Positions 10,351 to 20,854 of a DNA stretch of 41,929 nt are shown piece after piece. The DNA comes from Basidiobolus heterosporus B8920 (lineage: Eukaryota > Basidiobolomycota > Basidiobolomycetes > Basidiobolales > Basidiobolaceae): positions 1-41,929 of the forward strand of contig JNET01032418.1 of the NCBI GenBank assembly GCA_000697455.1, written 5' to 3'. Below the pieces are notes generated by a model. That model searched no databases. It was not told the origin of the DNA and saw nothing but the letters and a program-made list of their open reading frames with translations. Both the position numbers and the translations under genes were made by a program. How positions within the stretch are numbered: position 1 is the first letter of the stretch; every line of letters begins with the position of its first letter.

Positions 10351-12479
10351 CTATAACAAACAATCTTTGTGCACATTAACAAACGCACTATTGCCCACTC
10401 CTTGTTTTACGAGATCTTTGACCACAACACAAGTTTGTCGGAAAGTTTGTTCGAGTGGAGGAATAGGTGGTCGGTTTTGGGATACTTCATGATTAGAGAA
10501 GACAGATGAGTATTCAAACAATTTAACAGAAATCAAGTAGTGTCAGGTTATAACTCACCAAGAATAGCACTATTAAGAGTATTGGCTACCGGTTCCCGAC
10601 AAGCTGAATCAAGTAAATGTGCCATAACACTGTCCTCCGGATTGGGATAAGCCAATAGAGAGAATGTTTCCTATAACGTATTCCCATTAGTACAATAACA
10701 ACAGTCCGGAGAACACGCTGAGAGTTCAAACTTTACCACCAAAGTTTTTTTGACATCTTCTCGATCGTCATCCTTATAATCATTTTGCAGCTCTTGGCCG
10801 TATTTCATCGCCTCGAGCAAAGCATTCAAGTCAGTCTCAGGATTTAGCCTTCGTTTCCGACCCCTGATTTCGTTTTTGGCGTCATCAACTTCCATGGTAC
10901 TATTGTCCTCTTCTTTACTCTTATCACCATTAGAATTCACCACCGTCTTTCTCATCATTTCAATAAACTTGCGACAACGAAGTCGAAAAAGTATAGGTTC
11001 ATTATTTTGAAGAACGTCAGGATAGCACTCATTACACAGCTGAATGGCAGAATCAATATCACCGTCTAATATGTAGTCACGGATTTCTAGTTACGAGAAG
11101 TTTAGTAAGTGCCGACGAATAAATCAATAATGCCTTTATAATTACTCTGTCTGTTTCTAACATCTGCTTCGGTATTGCTTAAGCTGTTACCCATCACCGA
11201 GTCGTAATTGTCTTGACTCCCCATCACATCTTTAGCAAATGTTTTGGCAGTCTCGCTGTACCCGTGATGAACCATATACGAAAGTATAAGCTCGTTAAGT
11301 ATACTTGGCAGGTTGTTCTCGGACGAGATACTGTTGTGTTGGGGAACCACTTGTGATGACTGAGAGATTGGTGGAGTTGGTGTTGCATTGATTAAATTCC
11401 ATAGTTTGGTTTTTTCCTCCTACAATAGTGAGAATATTAGAATACATTCTGATAATAAACTGAAGACATATTTACTAACTTTCATGTAATGTTCTATATC
11501 GAACTTGAATCTTCTCTGACCAAAGTTCACCTCAACTTGTTCTCCAGGAGTTCTGAAGCCAACTGAAGGATATAATGTACCCTTTAGATCCCGGAAAGCA
11601 ATACCTATAAAATCATCCCTTTCATAAGAAAAAGTGCACAAAGTTAATCAAGTAGTTAGCACTTACCTAAGAACACTCCATTCTTTGTATAGAAGGCAGA
11701 GCCATCCCGGAAATTCACACAGCACCCAATAATGTCGCCTGTGGTATAAGTAGGTCCGTATGGCTTACCAGTGCCTGAGCAACAGAAAGAATGGCCATCA
11801 TCCCCATGGTATCCCCAGGAGTTGGGATCCCAACCTGGAAGACGACTCAAGGAAACTCCGTGAGTAGAGAATCCAATCCCAATATATCTACAAGGTAACA
11901 CTATCAGTCAGAACTTACTGACCAGGTAAAAACACGAGAATTCAAGTACATACCCGTCTCTTCCTTTGCTGATAATCTCCACTTCGAAATAGAATATGCC
12001 ACACTGGGGTGGCATTGGATGGTTCGACCTTACTGCTGCTGCGTCAGTATCGGATTTACCAGTGCCTAATGTAAGTAAGTATATTTATATGTTCAGCGAG
12101 GTGAAATTCAGGGTTTTAGTTATGTGTATTCCCTCATACCAATGTAGTTGACTCTAAGGCCATCTGTCGATAACTCGAGGAGGGAGCATTTATCTTTGCC
12201 ATTCCAACTTGTGGGAAGAATTGGAAGATCCATTTGAGTGGGATCGGCTGCCGGATCGCCATATGCGGCATCTAATACCTCAGCATAAGCAGTATCTTCT
12301 AAATATTTCGGAATAATGGGGCGTGTGGTTGGAGTTTGTGTGGAAGTAACCGCTGGAGAACCAGAAATGCTAGGACGGATTGGTGTAGAAACAGAGGAAG
12401 TCGAACGAGAAGAACCAAAACTAAAACCCAGAGATTGGGAAGTTGCTCTTCTTGAAGATGTTCCCGTTGAGTTAGTCAT
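10351..12479 (-). CDS. GID1: RanBPM/Gid1 (Vid30)-like SPRY-LisH-CTLH protein of the GID/CTLH ubiquitin ligase
   Basis: Eight exons on the minus strand: 12479-12140, 12065-11954, 11887-11667, 11604-11480, 11419-11146, 11086-10737, 10670-10559, 10484-10351, giving 555 residues. After a Ser/Thr-rich N-terminus, residues about 114-266 form a SPRY domain ([53 protein letters not shown]). LisH lies about 304-335 ([20 protein letters not shown]). CTLH begins [17 protein letters not shown] and is formed across the exon 5/6 junction. A CRA region follows with an acidic/basic insert, ending [10 protein letters not shown]. This is the order of RanBP9/10 and yeast Gid1, a scaffold that recruits substrate receptors to the GID/CTLH E3 ligase. 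All junction phases close. Confidence 0.93.
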
Positions 12480-13494
12480 GTATTTAGTAAGTAATAATCT
12501 ATGGCTTCTGAAAAAGTAAGGGGGTTGTTGTTAAGGTAATACTTTCTGAGAAGAGATTGAGACCGCTTACGGAAGATGACAATCAAGCCTTGATGATATG
12601 TGACCCCAGATTGGCCTTATGTTTGACAATGAAAATCTCAGTATCTTTCGTAATGTATTTTACTAGTAGCTGAAATATATTCGCATACTACAAACATATC
12701 TCACGAATTACATAGCGTGATCAGTCATCACCTGAACTAAAAGCTAGTCATGAAAATATCTTACTTTACACATATATGTATATATGCATACACAATACTT
12801 AATCATGATCAATGCAGCTTTTTTGAATCCAAAATTTGATTCACAGTTGAATGGAGATTAATGTACAAAAAGTGTGAAAGATTTTATCAACCTAATCAGT
12901 TCATTATTGCCTGACTCAATACCTATGTTAGTGTTATGCAATTGTCCTTAATATCATCACTTGAAGATTACAATAAAGCATATGGTTTATCATTCTAATC
13001 TGTAAGGCCATCAAGAATACCTTGGTTGAGCAAAATTGAGACTTGAGCCAGGTTATGATGATTGCTACATTGTTGGAGAATGGATTAGCCGTCTATGAAT
13101 GTCGTATCACGCGTAGTCCAAATAACTTGTGTATTCGTTTCTGAATAAACAAAATGCGCGTATCCGATGAAACCGTGGTCGAGAGTTGCTCATAAGAGCA
13201 TGTAGGGATATATATAACTGGCCTTTCATGTATACGAAGACATATATGCTCATTTAAACATCGATACCACATTCTATCAAATGTTACTTTGAAAAACACT
13301 CCAAAACATCCATCTTCCCAAAGCCTAAATAGATGAGATGTGAATTACATATGTGACTGGTTCTATAGTAAATTGGCGATACGCAGTGTTCTCATTCTTG
13401 AGAGTGAATAGTATAGGACGAAAGAGATAGGTTTAAGAGTATATTTGTTGTTGTGGTTGCTAGCCGGAGACTAGATGGATGGATACAATAACAA
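12480..13494. other. Intergenic region between GID1 and RPL31
   Basis: About 1 kb of AT-rich sequence upstream of GID1 and downstream of the L31 gene. The minus-strand open frame at 13093-13299 resembles nothing I know and has no supporting features. No tRNA-like B box was seen. Confidence 0.45.
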
Positions 13495-13860
13495 TTAGTT
13501 ATCCTCAACGACTTCGGTTTGAAGACCCTTGTAGGAAGTGACAGGAACGAAGGTGACATAGGTGTAGAGCTTTTCCTTGGCGTCCTCGTCATCGTTACGT
13601 CTACGGGCAAGACGAACACGAATGCGACGTTGAACATTACGGATACCATGGCTCCATACTTGCTTGTTAACAGAGGGATCCAAGCGGACATCGGTAGTGC
13701 CCATTTGCTTGGTGGCAAAAGCCTTGATAGCCTTGACAGCAGTAGGGGCCTTCTTCTTGAAAGAACGGTCGTGGATGAGCTTGTGAAGGTGGATGGTGTA
13801 CTCTCTGGTGACAACGTCGGAGAGAGTAGAACGCTTGGTACCCTTTTGTTCCTTGGCCAT
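13495..13860 (-). CDS. RPL31: 60S ribosomal protein eL31
   Basis: Intron-free coding region of 121 residues. The segments [76 protein letters not shown] and [10 protein letters not shown] are the eL31 family along its whole length. The usual eukaryotic size is about 115-125 residues. eL31 sits at the rim of the polypeptide exit tunnel of the large subunit. The start codon lies three nucleotides after a well-formed leader-intron acceptor, described separately. Confidence 0.97.
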   Translation of the reverse strand: MAKEQKGTKRSTLSDVVTREYTIHLHKLIHDRSFKKKAPTAVKAIKAFATKQMGTTDVRLDPSVNKQVWSHGIRNVQRRIRVRLARRRNDDEDAKEKLYTYVTFVPVTSYKGLQTEVVEDN

Positions 13861-13863
13861 TTT

Positions 13864-13957
13864 CTATGTGCGATGGATGAGTGTTTCAAAGAAATCGATT
13901 GAAATGTGGATAAGTATAATGGTATAAATCGATATTGACGAAAACCTCATTTCTTAC
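13864..13957 (-). other. 5'-UTR intron of RPL31
   Basis: On the minus strand a GTAAGA donor (13957 downward) and a CATAG acceptor ending at 13864 bound a 94-nt intron. It ends three bases before the ATG. Ribosomal-protein genes of fungi very often carry an intron at or just before the start codon. It is a prediction without transcript data. Confidence 0.6.
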
Positions 13958-14740
13958 CAAGAATACAGTCGCTTAGTTACGAAACGGCGAGAGAGAGAAA
14001 GAAACAAGTAACGATCGAACGAATTAATTGAACTGATTCAGATTTCTCAGTAAACCAATGAGCGGCTAAGGTTGTTGAATTTCTCGTGAATCCTCTGTAA
14101 TGAAAAAAAAAACTACTGATATGAGACTCGGGTGATTTTCAACTGATTTCAGCAGGAAATTAACTTGGATTTAGGATCTAATAGGCATACACCACCACAT
14201 CTTGAGGTTTAAGCAACTACCTGAGCCTTGATGTGCATATACTATACTGCTGAACTTTGCCGATCTACACATTGTACGAAGTAGCAGTAGCTCTTTCATT
14301 ATCACGAGCACCAGCTAAACATCAGTTCAAAGTGGAATAATCTTCATTTCCTAGTCAAATAACTCAATACTTACGCAACTATTTGCTCAAACTTAATTTG
14401 GATCTGTGATCTCGCTTATCTCGAAATACCCTTATGGCATCAAGATCCAGACTGGGAATCAAAACAGGCTTCAGACGCTTGATCCTTTTTTGACTAGTCG
14501 CTCAGTGCCCATTAAGATAAACATAAAACATCAAACAATTATAAAATCGATTTTTTAATATAAAATAAATGCCGAAAATTCAAGCTAAAAATTAGGGAAC
14601 GTATGAGAGAGGATAGTGGATGTCCAAGTTTTTGGTTCAACGTGTGATAGCTATACATAAAGTTGATCCAATTCTAGTAATAGATTCTTAGCTCAGTTAA
14701 TGATCAAGTGAAGGAGTACGCATGCTATATGTTGAAGGAT
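13958..14740. other. Intergenic region between RPL31 promoter and VTC4 3' end
   Basis: Holds the promoter and leader of RPL31 (purine-rich GAGAGAGAGAAAG stretch at about 13988-14003) and the 3' flank of VTC4. No further gene, tRNA or clear snoRNA boxes were recognised. Confidence 0.4.
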
Positions 14741-16861
14741 TTAAGGTTTGTTAATCGAGTTACTGGTAAACTTCAAGTAGAAATTGATGCAAACTGCAAA
14801 GAATAGAACGACAACTAGAATAACTGGACCAAATCTATCATCGTAAGGACCGGCTCTTCTTTGGCGGATTTGTTCAGCTCTCCACTGATATAAGATTAAT
14901 GAATAAATCATCACTCCCATTGAGATGAGGGTAAATAGAACACCAGAGATTTGCCCAACGCTATCGCCAAAATTCAATAAACCAAGAGCAAGTCCTCCAA
15001 GAACAATAGTGAAATGTAACCATGACAAGAAAGTACGCTCGTTAGCAAAGAAGACTTTAGGCTCAACACGAACTGGAATGGCAATACGTTTTGCAGGCTG
15101 GCGTACTTTAGGTGCCTCAGGAGAAGGTGTGCGGGATCTGTTGAACAGGCCACTGAAAAATCCAGCGCCATTCGTCTTCCGAGAGCGACTACGGGATTCA
15201 CGAAGAAGAGGAGCATTTTCATCATATTCGTTATCGGTAGTTTCCCTGGCTTTCTGTCTAGAAGAGTTAGTTCTCTGGTAAGACCCATCTACAACTACTT
15301 GGATCTCAGGCTCTTGGTGGCGGGATGAGCGATTGCGGCGTGAGGAGCCATACGAAGATGCCCTATCTTCATTGCTATGGCTACTTCCAGAATCCTTGAT
15401 CGAAAGAAGTTCTCTATTTGGGGACTTGCGAATATCTTTGTCCATTTGTGGAAGCCAGAATGGAAGAAGAGAAACACGAGATTCTAGTAGAGTGGAGACA
15501 CCATGTATATATTTGGAAAATTTGGGAACTGATTCAACCAGGTGGCTCTCGACCAGATTAGAAACCCAGTGAGGTGGCTCCGTGCCATGTTGGGTTTGTA
15601 GTTTAACTTCAAGGACAGCATAAGGGAAGCGACAGACATCAGAATCGGCCAATTGAGAAAAGGGGTAGTCGGTATCAATGTCGGTACGACGCCAGTTTTT
15701 GCCTGATCTTTCAACACCATCAAGATTATCCTCGCGGATCAATGTAAGCTCAGTATCGAGCGAGATACGAACACGAGCATCACCAGGGAGCTGGAATGCT
15801 GTACGGTTGTAGAAAGTTCTCACGGTAGGGTTAAGCTTCTTGGTAATGACAGTATACTGGATTTCACTGGAGAGTTGCTCAAGTTCTTTGAGATCCTTCT
15901 CGGATTTGGCTCCTCTTTCCCGTAATTTTTGAATGGTGTTGTCCATAGTATAATCGCCACAAAGGTAGTCGTTGACATATTTTTCCTTAAGCGGGAACCT
16001 TTCTTTTACACTCTTCTCGCCGGTCCAATCTTCACGGTGAGTTTTTCTTTCAATGAAAATTTCATTGTTATTAGAATTGCCGTACCAGCGAAGACGAATT
16101 GCCTCAGCCCCTTCAGATTTCTCGAGGCGACCTGTATACAAGTCGAAGGAATCATTGTCAAAGTATACTGAGCTGACAGCTGGGTTAAAATCACCGCCCT
16201 CTTTTGCGTTGTACACGAGGACAGGCAAATACTTCAAAATTAGGAGTTTGACTTCCATGACGTTGTCAGGATGAACCCAATATTTTGTGGTTTGACGAAT
16301 GAAATTTTGAGAACCACCAGCGGGTGCGGATGATTTGCCACTACCTGTTTGACCACAGTTGCGAACAATATCATAGAGTTTAGAAAGTTTCAATAAGAGC
16401 GTATCGAAGTTCTCTTTGTAGAAAGGACGAGCGTTCAAACGGACCATAAACATAGGCTTGAGCGAGTAGGTAGTGTGCTTATCATGCTTTTTGATAATCT
16501 TAAGGAAACCGGAATAATTGAGTCTAGTGAATTTTGCCAATTCATTAACCTCAGCAATAACGCGGTTAATATCCTCCTCAACTTCAGCATAGTCCTGTTC
16601 GGAAGCCTCCGAGTCTTTGGAAAGTTTCTTCACAGTCCGTTCACTGAACTCAACTCTTCTGTTGATTTCACCGAGTTTCACTGTTTGGAAAGTGAAAACC
16701 TTCTCCAATTCCTTTTCCAAAAACTCGACAAACTTGGCTTCGTCTTTTTCTGTGAATTCGCTAAGGCGTTCTTTCAACATACGCTTGAGGCCGTCATAGT
16801 CAAGATAGTAGAAACGCCACTCAGGGTACAAAATTTCTTGTAGCTGTGAACCGAACTTCAT
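14741..16861 (-). CDS. VTC4: Vtc4, catalytic subunit of the vacuolar polyphosphate polymerase
   Basis: Single coding exon, 706 residues. An N-terminal SPX domain ([15 protein letters not shown]..., with the lysine cluster [10 protein letters not shown] that in SPX proteins binds inositol pyrophosphates) is followed by the tunnel-shaped polymerase domain, about residues 190-480. That domain keeps the charged residues expected of a catalytic subunit: [40 protein letters not shown] and [12 protein letters not shown] Ser/Arg-rich linker leads to a DUF202-type membrane domain with three helices ([19 protein letters not shown]..., [10 protein letters not shown]). The intact basic/acidic set favours Vtc4 over the accessory Vtc2/3. 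It uses ATP to make polyphosphate and translocates it into the vacuole. Vtc1 is encoded nearby, transcribed away from it. Confidence 0.95.
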   Translation of the reverse strand: MKFGSQLQEILYPEWRFYYLDYDGLKRMLKERLSEFTEKDEAKFVEFLEKELEKVFTFQTVKLGEINRRVEFSERTVKKLSKDSEASEQDYAEVEEDINRVIAEVNELAKFTRLNYSGFLKIIKKHDKHTTYSLKPMFMVRLNARPFYKENFDTLLLKLSKLYDIVRNCGQTGSGKSSAPAGGSQNFIRQTTKYWVHPDNVMEVKLLILKYLPVLVYNAKEGGDFNPAVSSVYFDNDSFDLYTGRLEKSEGAEAIRLRWYGNSNNNEIFIERKTHREDWTGEKSVKERFPLKEKYVNDYLCGDYTMDNTIQKLRERGAKSEKDLKELEQLSSEIQYTVITKKLNPTVRTFYNRTAFQLPGDARVRISLDTELTLIREDNLDGVERSGKNWRRTDIDTDYPFSQLADSDVCRFPYAVLEVKLQTQHGTEPPHWVSNLVESHLVESVPKFSKYIHGVSTLLESRVSLLPFWLPQMDKDIRKSPNRELLSIKDSGSSHSNEDRASSYGSSRRNRSSRHQEPEIQVVVDGSYQRTNSSRQKARETTDNEYDENAPLLRESRSRSRKTNGAGFFSGLFNRSRTPSPEAPKVRQPAKRIAIPVRVEPKVFFANERTFLSWLHFTIVLGGLALGLLNFGDSVGQISGVLFTLISMGVMIYSLILYQWRAEQIRQRRAGPYDDRFGPVILVVVLFFAVCINFYLKFTSNSINKP

Positions 16862-16877
16862 TGTGCTTTAATATGAA

Positions 16878-16940
16878 CTGCTAGGAGAAATAAATGGTCA
16901 GAGAATGGAATGCCAATAACAGCAGTACTTGATGACTTAC
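16878..16940 (-). other. 5'-UTR intron of VTC4
   Basis: Minus-strand donor GTAAGT (at 16940 downward) and acceptor TAGCAG (ending 16878) bound a 63-nt intron 16 nt before the VTC4 start. Both sites are strong. Transcript evidence would be needed to confirm it. Confidence 0.55.
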
Positions 16941-17016
16941 GAGTTGGTGAAGTAGCAATACTCAGTTAAATAAGGAAAACCTGGGAGTTGCTGTTGGTAC
17001 GTGATGACGAACCAAT

Positions 17017-17026
17017 CTTTTATATA
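17017..17026 (-). promoter_or_regulatory. TATA box of VTC4
   Basis: The minus strand reads TATATAAAAG about 155 bp upstream of the VTC4 ATG and about 75 bp upstream of the leader-intron donor. That is the right distance for transcription starting near 16950-16990. I see no convincing CACGTG Pho4-type site beside it. Confidence 0.5.
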
Positions 17027-17620
17027 GAGATTCTACCCTAACCCCCCAAATCCGGAATCTCAACTAAATATATCGAATCAATCATGGATCACAACCCAAT
17101 ATCCAATCATTGGATCCAGACAACGCAATAGCCTGGAGTACAGATTAGATTCTCAATGCTCTGTGACCTCTTTAATGGATATGGCTTAGGTATGGAGGTA
17201 TCGAGAGGTTTGCAGGTAGTTTCGTTGGTATTTACCCAGGAATCACAATTCGCATCGAAAGTTGGGGTGATGAGTTGTCTGTACATGAATACGAAATGGG
17301 CTCGCTTGATATGAAATAGCTAAATTAAAATTGCGCTCATAGACACCATTTTAGTCAACAAAATATAACATTTAATTTGGTTACTACAGTGTACGAATAT
17401 GGTGTCACTTAAGAGAGCATATGATTCTACCAAATGGCCGGTGCTTTCTTAACCGACAGCTATCTTGGTGTAGAGATAACAGGTCGCCACGAATAAACCT
17501 TTTTTGTCTTCTTTTGCATGTGCGTGGCCATCTTATGTGATAGGTTGTATTGACCAACCTACCCTGACTAAACTGATATTCTGTGTGCATAAAGCACACT
17601 ATTTGTTTATGAGCTTGGCC

Positions 17621-17637
17621 CCTGTAGAAACGAGTTT
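17621..17637 (+). repeat. Left arm of 17-bp perfect inverted repeat
   Basis: The sequence CCTGTAGAAACGAGTTT recurs as its exact reverse complement at 18565-18581. The two arms face each other and enclose 927 bp. Flanks beyond the 17 bp do not match, and I could not find a target-site duplication. Confidence 0.8.
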
Positions 17638-18564
17638 AGACCATGCTCACGGGTGGTTATATTCAGTTGGTAATATCTATGGCCTTCTGATCGTATACTA
17701 GGGTACCAAATAATATAACACTGGTAACTGGAAGCTTTAGGGGTTATAAGAACTAATTAAACCCCAATTCGTACATAAGAAAAGAGCCCTTCATTCCCTG
17801 AGACTCATAAGTTGCCAGATTTGGTCCCTAACTTTGCATTCAAATACACCTTCTATATGCGTCAAATGACCATTGCCCTTTATTGAACCCCTCAGGAGAA
17901 GCCTGGTTGTTTAGCGTAGATATCTAATGAATGTTCATCTATTGGTTAGATTGGTCCAACATGATCATGAGGCCCAAGCAAATCGCCAGAGCTACCTTAG
18001 CATACATGCTTAAATCGTTAGAATTACTTTGGCATACATTTCCAGATAATGAAGAGAATCACTCTAAAATACAAAGAAATTTTGCCGTAACAGTACAAGA
18101 TCGTTGGCCAAAAGGGTCTTTGTAAGACAGATTTTACAGTATTCTGATGGATCCAGGCTGTCTCTCCGGTGTAACCGACCGAAAGAAAGGCAACCTTATC
18201 TCCAAGCAGATCTGTTGAGATATGGTGCTAATCTAATCTGGCCCTCGTGCTTAAATTAGACATACGCATTGGCTCGCGTAATTTTGAGCCATGAATGTCA
18301 TCTCGCTACCATCCAGATGGAAAGGTGGACTTCGGGGAAACTAGGCAAAAACGGTACTAAACAAAATTTGTTGGCTGTACTCTTCGATTGCCCAGTTGAA
18401 CTCTCCGCTAGGCCCACATGGTTACATGAACGAGAAATGCATCGTAACCTATTCACCAGAATGACGCCAAATTGATTCATCTTTATCACTTCTAGAAGGT
18501 TACATCTATATTCGCTAGATTTACCTTTTACCAATTGCTCTTACGATTATTAATGAAAAAAACC

Positions 18565-18581
18565 AAACTCGTTTCTACAGG
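18565..18581 (-). repeat. Right arm of 17-bp perfect inverted repeat
   Basis: AAACTCGTTTCTACAGG, the exact reverse complement of 17621-17637. Together they may mark the ends of a small non-autonomous DNA element. Confidence 0.8.
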
Positions 18582-18954
18582 TAACTAGAGCCCCAGCCTA
18601 ACACTGTTTGCATGTTCGGAAAACCCTGAACATTGATGAGGCTCTTTTGTTTATGTTTGCCGATAGAGGTGCTCAGGTTCCCTTAAAAAGATGATGCAAC
18701 ATTGGAAGGTATGACCGCACACTAGTTAAGGAGTCAGGAAACACTGGTAAGATGGTAATACCGAGTTTGGGTATAAATGTTAAGGGAGCTCTTTTATATA
18801 CTGGCGCAAGTTTATCTTAAATTGGTATCTTATAAATCCGGGTATTCAATAGAATAAATGAGGCGTTACATATGGACATTTAACTGGAATATCAACAGCC
18901 TTATATTTTGGGCTGGCCAAATACTCTGTTCTCACTCCTCTACCAGTATACACA

Positions 18955-19446
18955 ATGATCTCAAATAGAGAGCGAAGCATTGCCCCTACTATGAATGACG
19001 TTCTGGGTGTTTATCGTGAGCCCACATTAGTCAAGGAGCCTAATGCATTCGAAGGTCCCAACAAGGTTCAGCCCAAGTCATATTTCGCTAATGAACGTAC
19101 CTTTCTTCGTTGGATGAACCTGGCGATTATTCTTGGTGCTTTGGCTGTTGGGCTGCTCAACTTTGGAGATTCTGTAAGCACGGTTTCCGCGGTATTCTTG
19201 TCACTAATCTCCGTGGGTATTATGCTTTATGGTCTTTATCTGTTCAGATGGCGAGCAGGGAAAATCTCCAGAAAAGAAACCGGAACATATGGTAAGTCCT
19301 AGAATATATATTATTATTCCTTTCTTTTCCTTTTTCCAACAAATTCTTTCCCTATAGACGACGATAACGCCTTGCGTGCCCTGACAATTATCATGTTTGT
19401 TGCTCTGGGGCTTACCTTTGCTTTCAGGCTGACTTTCGATATCTAA
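18955..19446 (+). CDS. VTC1: Vtc1-like small membrane subunit of the VTC complex
   Basis: Two exons, 18955-19291 and 19358-19446, giving 141 residues. It is a stand-alone DUF202-type domain with three predicted helices. The conserved segment [20 protein letters not shown] is followed by [34 protein letters not shown] and the last helix ALTIIMFVALGLTFAFRL. The family signature FANERTFL..W and LLNFGD is shared with the C-terminal domain of the nearby VTC4. In yeast Vtc1 builds the membrane channel with Vtc4 and Vtc2/3. The protein is clearly diverged from the VTC4 membrane domain and the N-terminal 40 residues are not conserved. A second ATG at 18991 is possible. The splice phase (G|AC, Asp) closes cleanly. 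Confidence 0.9.
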
Positions 19447-19956
19447 AATAGGCCACTTTAGCAGCTATGTTCCTTTTGAGTCTCATACTGAAGTTGAGAC
19501 TTGGTTCGATTTGTGAATATGATTTGGTGTAGGGAGATATCGGCTTTTGTAAGTAATTATCTCACATTTCCTCAAGTCCGGAACTTTATACATTCCCAGA
19601 AACCCGTAGATTTCTTTAAATTTCTATGTAGGTATGAGTTTCAATGAATGCTTTCTCCACGTTCTAGTTCATTTCTATCTTCCTAGTATCCTATACCATA
19701 AATATTGCATAATAAATGAATTTAGTGTCTCTGGATATATTTGAATGGCTCGTGAAAATTTATTTCTTTCGTAGCGTAGGAACATGGTAGTTGCTCTAAA
19801 ATATCAATCAAATATATCAGCAGATGAATGAAATCGTATCGTTCATGATTTCTTTGACTTATGTAATGATATGGGTATGCAATGCTATGAGTTTAACAGG
19901 TGGTACCGCGAGAGTGAAGTGAGATGTGAAGTTTGCTGTGATACTCCTAGCTACAA
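19447..19956. other. Convergent intergenic region
   Basis: AT-rich stretch between VTC1 (+) and AIM19 (-), holding their 3' ends. Nothing else is visible. Confidence 0.45.
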
Positions 19957-20463
19957 TTAAGCGAAATATTCCCGGAAGTATTTCTGTCCATAAATAAAAC
20001 CGTTTCCTGCTACAGTAGTTAACATAAGAATTGGAATTGGGCGTTTCGAACGAAGGGCTTTGTTCACGTTAAGAATAAGGTATGTTATGGACCATGCTTT
20101 AAGGAAAATTAAGTATGAGTTGGTTGAGCGAGTAAAGAATGCCAATCATATAATGCTATAAACTCTTACCGGTTGCAATACCAGCACCATTCTCATAATC
20201 ACCACATGAAGTAACGTAACCAGCTCCTCCGAAAATGGCAGCGAAAGAGGGTGTCTGGATGAATGAGGGTACACCTGGTAATTTTCTTAGAGAAAGCGGC
20301 ATAGCAAAAGCGCCTAAAAGGATTAAAGCAAGTTAACCATTAGTACTTGTGGGTTAAATGGTACGAAGAAGGAATGCTTACACATGGCTGACACGGCCCA
20401 AGCAGGATATGGAGAGCATGCAAGCTTGTCAAGGACGGTTTGTGTATTATTTTCAGTAGACAT
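19957..20463 (-). CDS. AIM19: Aim19-like mitochondrial membrane protein
   Basis: Three exons on the minus strand: 20463-20382, 20313-20170, 20096-19957, giving 121 residues. Features are an N-terminal SPYPAWAVSAM segment, a hydrophobic stretch AAIFGGAGYVTSCG, the signature DYENGAGIATAWSITYLIL formed across the exon 2/3 junction, and a C-terminal ALRSKRPIPILML...NGFIYGQKYF. These are the conserved blocks of fungal Aim19 (ENGAG..T.WS, R..PL, N...YGQRF), a small mitochondrial inner-membrane protein whose molecular role is unknown. Yeast Aim19 is somewhat longer at the N-terminus. The exon 3 acceptor TTAAAG is chosen because nearer candidates give a stop. The identification is by motif recall; I am fairly sure. 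Confidence 0.8.
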
Positions 20464-20854
20464 CTTTAGAACAACGAAAGGACCTGTTTGAAAATGTCTG
20501 AGAAATAGCTCTAAACCTTCGAGGTTAAATTTATGTTGCCCAGCAAATTTTCGATAACGAATTTTGACAATAATTTTTTCCGCATCCGATTCATCGATAT
20601 TGGCATGTGGTAACAAAAACTTGGTATATTATACATATAATCTAATATATGTTTGGAAACTCTAGAGAGGAAGTATAATTCTGGCGGTAACCTATCAACC
20701 AGACAGAAGTATCTCACACTAAAGGACCATTGCTCTAGAGAGTTTACAGTTCAAAACAACCGGAAACATTTTATATCAATTCAAAAATACATTGAGCTAT
20801 ATGGTAATTATAATTAATAGGATGAATTTACAAGCTCACTAAAACCGAAATATT

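Larger units (their letters stand above)
17027..18954. other. Large VTC4-VTC1 intergenic region with inverted repeat pair
   Basis: About 1.9 kb without a recognisable gene between divergent VTC4 and VTC1. Several frames of 60-80 codons (for example 17931-18125 and 18269-18475 plus strand) match nothing I know. The stretch 17621-18581 is bounded by a 17-bp perfect inverted repeat, listed below. Confidence 0.5.

Noticed and set aside
10162-10356. 64-codon plus-strand open frame between MID1 and GID1
   Set aside because: It begins at a TTG, has no ATG near its start, no family resemblance, and overlaps the GID1 3' end.
13093-13299. 68-codon minus-strand frame in the GID1-RPL31 gap
   Set aside because: No recognisable motif and no supporting splice or promoter signal; size is within chance for this AT content.
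14925-16843. Several plus-strand frames antisense to VTC4
   Set aside because: They are mirror frames of a long conserved coding exon and have no independent evidence.
17931-18475. Frames inside the inverted-repeat segment as a possible transposase
   Set aside because: Neither frame shows a DDE/D or helix-turn-helix motif, and they are short and in different contexts.
20464-20717. N-terminal extension of AIM19 from an upstream ATG
   Set aside because: The upstream residues do not resemble Aim19, while the ATG at 20463 directly precedes the conserved start of the family.
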